Positions 1 to 7,384 of a stretch of 64,000 nt of DNA are shown one piece after another. Source of the stretch: Verrucomicrobium sp. BvORR034 (GTDB lineage Bacteria > Verrucomicrobiota > Verrucomicrobiia > Verrucomicrobiales > Verrucomicrobiaceae); assembly GCF_000739635.1 (NCBI RefSeq), contig NZ_BATQ01000082.1:1-64000 (forward strand), read 5' to 3'. Made by a program: the position numbers and the translations under genes. How positions within the stretch are numbered: the first letter of the stretch is position 1; every line of letters begins with the position of its first letter. Under the pieces are notes generated by a model, which ran no database searches, was not told the origin of the DNA, and saw only the letters and a program-made list of their open reading frames with translations.

Positions 1-198
1 CACTGGGACATGTCTCCCTACCTCCTGGAACTAAACCTCCGCGTGCTGGATCCCAAGACGCGCAGCCTCATCGTCAAGACTCGCAACTACCGCACCTCCC
101 TGGCTCGCCGCAACCCCAAGACCATGGCCCAGGAAGCCCTCCGCTCCACCTTCGGCCTGCCCAAGAAGCTGACCGTCTGGGTGCCGAGCAAGGAGTGA
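1..198 (+). CDS. Hypothetical protein, C-terminal part (5' end cut by window)
   Basis: The frame is open from base 1, so the gene begins upstream of the window; the ATG at position 10 is probably internal. The visible 65 residues are basic and have no signal or membrane segment. I do not recognise the family. The stop codon lies inside three exact copies of an 8-bp unit (GAGTGATG, 193-216). The last 30 codons occur again, with small changes, at 980-1069, so the gene was duplicated locally and the second copy decayed. Confidence 0.6.
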   Translation, partial: HWDMSPYLLELNLRVLDPKTRSLIVKTRNYRTSLARRNPKTMAQEALRSTFGLPKKLTVWVPSKE

Positions 199-216
199 TG
201 GAGTGATGGAGTGATG
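193..216. repeat. 8-bp tandem repeat, three units
   Basis: GAGTGATG is repeated three times without change. The first unit contains the stop codon of the upstream gene, so slippage here would not alter the protein. Confidence 0.8.
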
Positions 217-302
217 GTTGGGGCGGGGAGGGGAGAGGTGTGCGTTGGCACCGGCTCATCTCCTCGCAGGCTGCTGGCATGGCCTCCCTTCCTCTGTCCC
301 GC

Positions 303-866
303 CTATTGCTGCTTTGGCAGAAGGGCCAGAACTTCCTTTTTGAAGTCGGCGACCGGAATGACCCGCCCGCCAAAGTCAGGGGTGGGGTCGGAGTTCATGC
401 CGAAGTCGGACACCTTGCCCTCCTTGATTCGATGCGTGGAGGCTGGATCCAGCGGGTGATACAGGTTGGCCCCCATCGCCTGCAGGAAGACCACGTAGCT
501 CTTGCCCTCCGTCAGGCTGGAAGGGCTTTCATCGTACGTGTACTGGCAAGGCACCATGATCGTCTTGGGCAGCGAGAGGGTCCTGTCCTCGGTGGGCGAG
601 AATGCCGTCTTCCTGCCAGTGTTTTTCCAAACCTCCTCGAGCTCCACGGTCGCAATGCACAAAGGACCGTTGTACAAGCCCTGCGTCTTCTGATCCGCCC
701 CTTCATTGGGCTTCTCCGGCATGATGCGGGTCACCTTGCGTACCGTCACCTTCGCGATGACATCGGCTTGCGAGACCTTTTCGTCGAGACTCAGCGGAAC
801 GAAGAAGCCCAGAGCGAACTGGCAGAGCAGGAGGGAGGTGAGGAGGATGGGGACGGGGAGTTTCAT
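303..866 (-). CDS. Secreted protein of unknown function
   Basis: This encodes a 187-residue protein starting MKLPVPILLTSLLLCQFALG, a clear Sec signal peptide, so it is exported. An in-frame ATG 69 bases further upstream would put a charged stretch before the signal and is less likely. The mature part has beta-rich segments and phrases such as TVELEEVWKNTG and SYVVFLQAMG, which resemble small periplasmic proteins with a single beta-sandwich domain, but I cannot assign a family. It sits on the opposite strand between the two copies of the duplicated gene at 1-198 and 945-1069, so it may have been part of the same duplication event. Confidence 0.75.
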   Translation of the reverse strand: MKLPVPILLTSLLLCQFALGFFVPLSLDEKVSQADVIAKVTVRKVTRIMPEKPNEGADQKTQGLYNGPLCIATVELEEVWKNTGRKTAFSPTEDRTLSLPKTIMVPCQYTYDESPSSLTEGKSYVVFLQAMGANLYHPLDPASTHRIKEGKVSDFGMNSDPTPDFGGRVIPVADFKKEVLALLPKQQ

Positions 867-944
867 TGAGCAATTGGGGTGGCGATCTTTGCCTTTTGGG
901 GATCTGAGATGGCAGGTGCCAAAAAGGGACTTCAAGACAAGCTG

Positions 945-1069
945 TATTGGGGCATGTCCCTTTATCTACTGGTGGTGGGCGTAACCCCAAGACCATGGCC
1001 AAGGAAGCCCTGCGCTCCACCTTCGGCCTGCCCAAGAAGCTGGCCGTCTGGGTGCCGAGTAAGGATTGA
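945..1069 (+). pseudogene. Broken second copy of the gene at 1-198
   Basis: Bases 945-976 match the start of the window (YWGMSLYLL against HWDMSPYLL). Bases 980-1069 match 109-198, encoding RNPKTMAKEALRSTFGLPKK and ending in a stop. About 70 bases in between are missing and the two parts are in different frames. This is therefore an internally deleted, frameshifted paralogue rather than a gene. Confidence 0.75.
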
Positions 1070-1142
1070 TCAAGGAAAAGTTATTGATGTCTGGAACTTC
1101 ATCACTATTCTGCGTTCGCGAAAAATTCGATCACCTCCCAAA

Positions 1143-1772
1143 ATGAGCACTAGCTCCTCAAACGAGTGTTGTTATCTTTGTGGTTCAGTTTTTGAACTCA
1201 CTCGTGACCACATACCCCCTAAGAATTTGTTCTTGCGGCCGCGTCCTTCTAACCTGGTGACGGTTCTGTGTTGCAGGAAATGTAACAATTCATTCTCGAA
1301 AGATGATGAGTATTTCCGTATGGCTGTTAGTTCAATGATTAACCGGTCAGGGGATGGTGAGAGGATTTGGTCTGAGAAGGTCGTTGGCTCTACATTAAGA
1401 GACAGACGAATCGGTCCCCTGATCGATGAGGTGGTCTCTGAATCTCAACCTTCGTTTGTTAAGACGGAGTTTGGTGCGTTGCCCGCACTGGTGATTCCGT
1501 TTCGGTGTGATGAAATTGAACGCGTTCTTATAAGAATGACGAAAGGATTCCTGCGAAAAACATACCCTGATGTTGATGCTTCTCACTTCCAGTTTAAGGT
1601 GGGGATGGTTCAGCAGTTCCAAGTTGAAGAAGTGTACGGAAGTTTGAGGAATCTGCACTATTTTGAATTGGGGAATGGGGTGTTCCGAATGTGGTATGGC
1701 ATTTCCCGAGAGTATGCTGGAATATGGGCCTACCTTTTTTACAATTCTGCCGGGTACTTTGTGTCGCACTGA
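1143..1772 (+). CDS. HNH endonuclease-like zinc protein
   Basis: A 209-residue protein. The N-terminus has a compact zinc/HNH-type signature: C10-x2-C13, then R21-D22-H23 followed by IPPKNLF, then C44-x2-C47-N48. This order (CxxC, xDHIxP, CxxCN) is typical of short HNH nucleases. The rest, with an aromatic C-terminal part, has no motif I recognise. The ATG at 1143 is chosen because the longer open frame upstream runs through the pseudogene at 945-1069. Its A+T content is higher than that of the housekeeping genes further on, which suggests recent acquisition. It converges on the ShosTA-like pair, so a role in defence or mobile DNA is possible but unproven. Confidence 0.75.
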   Translation: MSTSSSNECCYLCGSVFELTRDHIPPKNLFLRPRPSNLVTVLCCRKCNNSFSKDDEYFRMAVSSMINRSGDGERIWSEKVVGSTLRDRRIGPLIDEVVSESQPSFVKTEFGALPALVIPFRCDEIERVLIRMTKGFLRKTYPDVDASHFQFKVGMVQQFQVEEVYGSLRNLHYFELGNGVFRMWYGISREYAGIWAYLFYNSAGYFVSH

Positions 1773-1820
1773 ACAGCACCACGGCGAGGGAAATGCATCA
1801 CATTCAGAATTCTTTGCGCC

Positions 1821-3503
1821 CTAACTGCCTCCAATAGCTTGAATGTGTTCTGGGTTCGGCGCTTCGGGTTGAATTGCGGCAAGGACTAAGTGATTGAAAA
1901 GCAACGTCAACATTGAAAGCGGAATAGACTGGGCATCTTTTGAGGCCAGGCTGTGGAGCGGATGGCGTGAATCACAAAGTGACTTCAGAATGTCCACTAT
2001 GCGAACTTTCCCAAGTGTTTTCTGTATCTCCGGCGGAATACTGCGGTTCCGAAACGTCTTGTTCAATTGGTCGAAATTCTGGGAGAGCATGGGGGCATCT
2101 CCTACTGTGATATCATGTGCATTAAGTGAGCGTGCTGTTCTCAGCATTTGTGAAATAAGATTTTCAACCGCAAAGTGCTGACGTGCTGGGAGCTTCGGTG
2201 AGGGAGGGGGAGTGGCGTTTAGCTTGCAAAGCAGCCTGACAGCCTCATCAATATATTCAAGCCGTTCAAGTATTGAAGGTCCTCTGGTGCTATCGCGTAG
2301 TGCTGCGTCGGTGCGATCGGCCGCAGTAAGTATGGAGTTCGCAAGGTCCTCACAACTTACGTCGAGATCATTCACCAATGAATATTCCTCTCTAGAATCT
2401 GAGCTTGTTTCAGCTATGAGAATCCTGCTATCTGGAATGGTCGTCTGTATAGGAGACTCGGGGATATCTTTGTCGGTGAGCTTGGGTTCAGTAGACTCTT
2501 GGATGGCTGAGCGCGGGTCGGCCATCTCTGTGGAAACTGGGTCGTTGATCTGAAATTTGGCGTTGCCAGTTCCAAGCATCCCGAAATAGTCCGCTCTTCC
2601 TCGTAGAATTAGCACCGAAGATAAATCATCTAAAGAGCAACGAAGCAGCTCGATCCGTTGCTGATCATTGCCATCGGCTATCAAAAGGTTGGCTTGAACC
2701 TTGGGTTCACCTTTGTCGCGATCCTTGCTGGTTGGGTATGGCACAGCGAGCCAACGTCCGTAGTCGAGGGCGGCTCGGGACGCGTGCAAGCTTCCACCCT
2801 TAACATCTGACTGGATCATCACAACTCCTCGGGCCAGACCGGCCTGAGTCCTGTCCCGTTTTACGTATTGTTGATTTTGAACATTTCGCCCAAAGGGATA
2901 CTCGCTGACAAGTGCTCCGTTGGATGAAAGTATTTCTTCGGCGAGCTTTTTGTGCCTAGAAGGGGCAATCATGTGGAGGCCATGGGCCATAACCGCAACT
3001 GTGTGTCCGCCTGCGGATATTGTTGCTTTGTGTGCGACTGCGTCGCAGCCAATCGCCAATCCACTTACGACGCTCCAACCTTGATCGACGAAGAAGTGAG
3101 CAATGCGTTCGGTAATCAATTCGCCATGTGCCGTGGGCTCACGAGTTCCAATTATTGCCGCACAATCGCAGGGAGAAGGTGAAAATCTTCCCTGCACATA
3201 AATGACGCAAGGATCGTCATGGGTTGCTCGCAAAAGTTGGGGGTATTCATTGTCGCATCGCGACAATATTCTTGCGCCATAGGTACAAGCTTCTCTGATC
3301 TGCTTCTCAGCTGCAAATTGGGCGCTTGACCAAGCACTTTCATCTGCCAAAGCCCGCGCCACCTGCGGAATTGTCGCGGCGACGTAGTGTAGGGGTTCAG
3401 TCCAGAACTCTCCGATGGAGGCTATCTTGCGCAGAGCGGCTGGACCAACCCCTTTGAGCATCGAGAGCTCAAGTAGTTTTCGAGTTTGCTCCGAGATTGT
3501 CAT
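1821..3503 (-). CDS. shosA: DprA/Smf-like protein, ShosA-type antitoxin
   Basis: A 560-residue protein. Residues about 95-260 form the DprA Rossmann fold: AAIIGTREPT (115-124), SGLAIGCDAVAH (147-158), KRDRTQAGLA (215-224) and GGSLHASRAALDYGR (236-250). An N-terminal helical segment with GVGPAALRKI resembles a helix-hairpin-helix. True DprA loads RecA on incoming single-stranded DNA; this protein differs by a 300-residue C-terminal extension rich in Asp, Ser and Thr, with no familiar domain. Its ATG overlaps the stop of the upstream HAD-phosphoribosyltransferase gene (ATGA, 3500-3503). Paired DprA-like and phosphoribosyltransferase genes define the ShosTA toxin-antitoxin phage-defence module, where the DprA-like protein is the antitoxin. 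The assignment rests on this pairing plus domain content. Confidence 0.75.
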   Translation of the reverse strand: MTISEQTRKLLELSMLKGVGPAALRKIASIGEFWTEPLHYVAATIPQVARALADESAWSSAQFAAEKQIREACTYGARILSRCDNEYPQLLRATHDDPCVIYVQGRFSPSPCDCAAIIGTREPTAHGELITERIAHFFVDQGWSVVSGLAIGCDAVAHKATISAGGHTVAVMAHGLHMIAPSRHKKLAEEILSSNGALVSEYPFGRNVQNQQYVKRDRTQAGLARGVVMIQSDVKGGSLHASRAALDYGRWLAVPYPTSKDRDKGEPKVQANLLIADGNDQQRIELLRCSLDDLSSVLILRGRADYFGMLGTGNAKFQINDPVSTEMADPRSAIQESTEPKLTDKDIPESPIQTTIPDSRILIAETSSDSREEYSLVNDLDVSCEDLANSILTAADRTDAALRDSTRGPSILERLEYIDEAVRLLCKLNATPPPSPKLPARQHFAVENLISQMLRTARSLNAHDITVGDAPMLSQNFDQLNKTFRNRSIPPEIQKTLGKVRIVDILKSLCDSRHPLHSLASKDAQSIPLSMLTLLFNHLVLAAIQPEAPNPEHIQAIGGS

Positions 3504-4756
3504 TCTCCTAAGACATTACTGATATTCTTCGCCATGGAAAGACATTTAACATCGCGGGCACCAGCCTGCCTCAAATACTCACGGGCATAGATTAAGGACG
3601 CCCCTGTTGTTGTGACATCGTCGATTATCAAGAAGGAATTCCCAGGAGCTGCAAGTTCAGGCTTGGCCACGATCAGGTGATCCCTCACGTTGGCGAAGCG
3701 AGTGGGCCTGTCCAGATGCTCGGTGTGATGAGAGCGGACTCCGTCAGTGTACCTGAACATCCCAGGCTCAACCGAGATTCGAGAAGTCCGCATGGGCTTG
3801 TCGATTAGCGATTGGCCAAACTGGGCGAGAAATTGCTCCAACCTTGGAGTTCTTCCCGGGCGATGTGGGATTGATGTTACTATCAGTTGCGTTGAGGCCC
3901 CAAAGTGCAATTCTATAAATTCTAGGGAAATGAATGAACGCACGGTCTGTATCCAAGAGTCGGGGAATTTGTTTGCATCCTTATGTTCAGCAATTGCCTT
4001 CGTCAGTGGATGCCACTTCTTGCGTTCCGCTAGTGACGGGTAGTTGGCAAATGATCTGCCACTTGCGAAGATAGGGTAGGCAGTGGTGTCTCCTCCGATT
4101 GATTTCGGTATGAAGTGGTTGATTTTATCGAATCGCGAATGGCGAGGGTATTTAGCTTCCTCCTCAACCATGATTGACTCTAGTTTTGGGAAAAATGGAA
4201 AAGGCTCTTCCAGGAAATGTGATAGAGATTCAGAGTCACTTAGCAGTGCATCTGGCATAAGGCTCAAGGCGTTCCAGTTATCCGTTGACCTTTTTGGTGG
4301 CCAAGCCCTGCTTTCTAATGCGGCATAGCAGCCGCAATTGTACGATGCCTTAATGTCAACGCTGGAATCGCCCACAAGTACCACATTGTCTAAGTATTCC
4401 AAGTTGAAGTGGTCCATAGCTTGGATGATGCCATCGCCGTGAGGCTTGGTGTTTTGTACATCCTCATGTGCAATAACAATGTCCCAGGCGAAGGTGGGGT
4501 AAGCCAATTCGAGTATGAGATTTGTGTAGCTTCTTGGCGATCGCGTAAAGACTCCCATCTTCAGTTGAGGGAACTTTTGGCGTATCGCAAGCAGTTCGTT
4601 CGTGCTATACACTGCACGTTCTTGGGTGCCAAATTGAGATCGGACTCTATCTAGGTTGCTGCGATCGGCGTTGTTGGCGCATGCTTCTCTAAGGCCCTGA
4701 AGGTCTCCGGTCCGTAGAAGCGTGTCATCGAGGTCAAATAGACATAGTTCGATCAT
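3500..4756 (-). CDS. shosT: HAD-phosphoribosyltransferase fusion, ShosT-type toxin
   Basis: A 418-residue two-domain protein. The N-terminal half is a HAD-type hydrolase: DLDDT (8-12) carries the nucleophile, then a TRS segment, then LVGDSSVDIKAS as the metal-binding loop. The C-terminal half ends in FLIIDDVTTTGASL (375-388), the PRPP-binding signature of type I phosphoribosyltransferases such as ComF. An RBS (GGAGG, complement of 4765-4769) lies 8 bases before the ATG. In ShosTA modules the phosphoribosyltransferase partner is toxic and is held in check by the DprA-like protein encoded next. Downstream overlap of 4 bases with that gene implies translational coupling. The substrate is unknown; nucleotide or NAD-precursor metabolism is a guess. 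Confidence 0.8.
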   Translation of the reverse strand: MIELCLFDLDDTLLRTGDLQGLREACANNADRSNLDRVRSQFGTQERAVYSTNELLAIRQKFPQLKMGVFTRSPRSYTNLILELAYPTFAWDIVIAHEDVQNTKPHGDGIIQAMDHFNLEYLDNVVLVGDSSVDIKASYNCGCYAALESRAWPPKRSTDNWNALSLMPDALLSDSESLSHFLEEPFPFFPKLESIMVEEEAKYPRHSRFDKINHFIPKSIGGDTTAYPIFASGRSFANYPSLAERKKWHPLTKAIAEHKDANKFPDSWIQTVRSFISLEFIELHFGASTQLIVTSIPHRPGRTPRLEQFLAQFGQSLIDKPMRTSRISVEPGMFRYTDGVRSHHTEHLDRPTRFANVRDHLIVAKPELAAPGNSFLIIDDVTTTGASLIYAREYLRQAGARDVKCLSMAKNISNVLGE

Positions 4757-4845
4757 CTCAATATCCTCCGGTGATAGTCACAGCTGACTTGTTGTTGATT
4801 AGAACTTGGCGGGAGTTGACCTCCAGAACAAGGGGATGCGATGGG

Positions 4846-5406
4846 TTAAAGTAATGTTGTCCAGTCGTTTCCCGCAGCACTGTAGCAATCCCAACAGACA
4901 GATATGCCTGCAATTGTTGGTTTGCCGCAAAGTCGGCAATGTGAAGGGATTGACCCAAATTTGGAGATTACCCAGTCAGAGAGTACTGGGAATGGGTGAC
5001 CATAGTCGAGGCTGCGAGGTGAGATAATGCAGCAGCCTGATACAGGCATTGGTCCTACCGTTGTGTAACGAGAGACGCCAGACCCGATAATCTCGGGTAT
5101 GAATGTAATGCAGACGTCATTAGTATGTTCGCGTGAATTTACTGTGTACCAATTGCCATAGTTTAAGGTGAACTCCACAAGTTTTTGGATTTTGCTATGC
5201 CCAACTACGTCAAATGAGCAGTTCCATCCTTTTCGTAGCAGAGGAACGTTATTGCCGCTTACGAGTGTCGTGTGCTCATCCCACTTGTCTTGTTGCCATG
5301 AGTTTAAGGCTGTTCCGTCCAAATGAGAAAGATCTGCGCCACATTGCGAACAGGGATAGTGGATCGGAGTGTCGCTTGGATGTTGACACGAGAAGCAATA
5401 GAACGT
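4846..5406 (-). CDS. Double zinc-ribbon protein upstream of the ShosTA-like pair
   Basis: From the ATG at 5406 this is a 186-residue protein with a zinc ribbon at each end: C5-x2-C8 with C20-x2-C23, and C157-x2-C160 with C171-x2-C174. The frame stays open to 5634, but the extra 76 residues look unstructured and the first CxxC begins right after the internal Met, so the shorter form is preferred. The second ribbon resembles the zinc finger that precedes the phosphoribosyltransferase domain in ComF. Here that domain lies in the next gene, so the two proteins may together rebuild a ComF-like arrangement. An 89-bp gap separates them on the same strand. No RBS is obvious, and the function is unknown. 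Confidence 0.6.
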   Translation of the reverse strand, partial: TFYCFSCQHPSDTPIHYPCSQCGADLSHLDGTALNSWQQDKWDEHTTLVSGNNVPLLRKGWNCSFDVVGHSKIQKLVEFTLNYGNWYTVNSREHTNDVCITFIPEIIGSGVSRYTTVGPMPVSGCCIISPRSLDYGHPFPVLSDWVISKFGSIPSHCRLCGKPTIAGISVCWDCYSAAGNDWTTLL

Positions 5407-5709
5407 CATAAGGGAGTGGTCGGACTGTGATAGAGTGTGCGCAAACCATTGCGTCTGCCAACTTGTTTTTTTGGCGAGCGTTTTACAAGCGGATGAAAAT
5501 GAATGCCAATGGGCGACGATCCTCGTCACAATGGCGGCAGGGTATACTGCTAGGCTGACTGATCGCCGGCCATTCTTTTGCAACTTTCGATGCCCGTGTT
5601 TGGCGAGGTAAATTCCTGTGGAGAATTTTTCCAATGAGGCTAGGTATTGTGGTTCACTTGCCGCATAGGCAAAAGGTCACCGGATGGAAGCGTTGATAAT
5701 GAGCACATT

Positions 5710-6657
5710 ATGAAGAAAAGCGGCAAAAAGGTCACCACCCCTTCGATCCAGGGGCAAGCCCTAATGAACCTGGGGTCAGTGCTAGAGAAGGAGATTGACG
5801 GCATTGGCATGGGGGTTATGCCGGACGGGTCCGCTTATTTGACGGCTCGTGGGTTAGCGAGGATGTGTGGCATCGACCATACCATCGTCCTTGATTTGGC
5901 AAACAATTGGGAGTCCTCCCAGTTTAAGCCGCGCGGCACCAAGATCGCCAACCTTCTTCAGGACCAAGGCTATGAGGCGAGCTCCTTATTTGTAGAAGTT
6001 GATGCCAACGGATCTAGGCATCATGCTTTCCCTGACGCGGTCTGCATGGCTTTTCTTGAGTACTACGCGTTTGATTCCGGTGCCCAAGTGCAACCTTCGG
6101 TGAAGGAACATGCGTTGAAAAATTACCGGCTTCTGGCTAGGTCATCGCTCCGCGTATTCATCTACACGCAGGTCGGCTACGATCCCAACCATAAGATTCC
6201 CGACGTTTGGCGGGAATTTCATGACCGGGTTTCTGCAGCTTACAATAGCGTGCCAGACGGCTGCTTCAGTGTCTTTAAGGAGATCTCCGACATGGTTGTA
6301 ACTATGATTCAAAGTGGAGTGCCGGTGAATGAAAAGACCGTGCCCGACATCAGTGTTGGAAAAACTTGGGCGAACTTCTGGGCGGATCGCTGCCTTGAGA
6401 AGCTTCATGGCGAGCGAATTCGATACGAGCACAACTACCCCGACTACTTCCCACAGGCAGCGTCCAATCCCCAGGAAAGCTGGGCTTACCCAGAAGGCGC
6501 TTTGGGCTTGTTTAGGAAGTGGATGAGAGAGGTGTATTTTTCGGAGAAGTTCCCAGCCTATATTACTGGGCAGGCTAAGAAGCATGGGCTCCCTCCATCA
6601 ATCGCCACATTAGCCATCGATGCAGTGAAACCGAAGGCACTCAGAGATTCCGAGTAG
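5710..6657 (+). CDS. Phage-type protein, possibly BRO/KilA or P63C-like
   Basis: A 315-residue protein divergent from the zinc-ribbon/ShosTA-like block. The N-terminal half (about 35-150) reads like an antirepressor-type DNA-binding domain: YLTARGLARMCGIDHT, then a short linker, then HHAFPDAVCMAFLEYY. The C-terminal half has a conserved-looking aromatic stretch (NYPDYFPQAASNPQESWAYP, then FRKWMREVYFSEKFPAYI). The two-part layout recalls phage-borne P63C or KilA/BRO proteins, but I cannot assign it firmly. The longer frame from 5647 starts in an unlikely stretch; the ATG at 5710 is preferred. It could regulate the neighbouring island. Confidence 0.65.
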   Translation: MKKSGKKVTTPSIQGQALMNLGSVLEKEIDGIGMGVMPDGSAYLTARGLARMCGIDHTIVLDLANNWESSQFKPRGTKIANLLQDQGYEASSLFVEVDANGSRHHAFPDAVCMAFLEYYAFDSGAQVQPSVKEHALKNYRLLARSSLRVFIYTQVGYDPNHKIPDVWREFHDRVSAAYNSVPDGCFSVFKEISDMVVTMIQSGVPVNEKTVPDISVGKTWANFWADRCLEKLHGERIRYEHNYPDYFPQAASNPQESWAYPEGALGLFRKWMREVYFSEKFPAYITGQAKKHGLPPSIATLAIDAVKPKALRDSE

Positions 6658-6968
6658 CAAACTGCCCTTGCGCATCAACTGCCTGTTAAGCGATGTCGAG
6701 TCGTGGATCTGGACGAGAGGGTTGGGCCTGAGGATGTCTCTCGCGGCCCTTCGAGCAGCCGCTCGTGGGGGTGATTTACCCAGGGGCTCCGTCCATTTCT
6801 TGGCCTTTGCCCCAAGGGCTGGACTCTTTGGGGCCTTCAGGCCAGAAGCATCTTTTCGACTAGTCGTGATTGGCAGCGGTCAGCGGTTATGGGATGCAAT
6901 CGCCGGGCTGCCCGGATGCGCTCCGGTCACCCGCGGGGCTGGGAACCCCCGCCTCCTTTAAGCTTCCC
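6658..6968. other. Non-coding stretch with short GC hairpins
   Basis: No convincing gene on either strand. The stretch holds several short self-complementary GC runs, for example around 6815-6845 (GGGGCCTTCAGGCC) and 6905-6950. It leads directly into the 98-bp repeat array. Confidence 0.5.
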
Positions 6969-7268
6969 GGCGGGCGCTGCGTTGGGAATGTAGCAGAGCC
7001 GTCTCGGCTCTTGGAGGTGCTGGGTGATTTGGGGAACAAGAACCGAGACGGTTCTTCTACGTTGGCGGCAGGTGCTGCGTTGGGAGGGGAGAAGCGCCGT
7101 CCCGGCTCTTGTGGGCGCTGGGTGATTTGGGGAACAAGAACCGAGACGGTTCTTCTACCTTGGCGGCTGGCGGTGCGTTGGGAGGGTAGAGGAGCCGTCC
7201 CGGCTCTTGGGTGTGCTGGGTGATTCGGGGAGCAAGAACCGAGACGGTTCTTCTGCCTTGGCGGCGGG
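6969..7268. repeat. Tandem array of three 98-bp repeat units
   Basis: Landmarks recur at exactly 98-bp spacing: the segment around GCTGCG falls at 6976 and 7074, its variants follow at 7172 and 7270. Each unit carries two short inverted repeats, AGCCGTCCCGGCT-type and AACCGAGACGGTT-type, about 45 bases apart. Units differ at scattered bases, so the array is not brand new. A fourth single copy lies at 30337-30434. The open frames across the array are periodic translations of the repeat and are not genes. Confidence 0.9.
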
Positions 7269-7384
7269 TGCTACCTCGCCGGAACGGACCGCGGCGCTCT
7301 TTTCGCGCACGATCGTGTGATGGCGCATGCGGTGCGGTGCTCCTTTCGCACGCATAGAATCGGCAACGAAATCTCCCTCTCTCT

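Noticed and set aside
4758-4958. 66-residue minus-strand open frame between the zinc-ribbon and ShosT-like genes
   Set aside because: It overlaps the zinc-ribbon gene's C-terminal CxxC region in another frame and has no domain; the cysteine pattern of the longer frame is much more gene-like.
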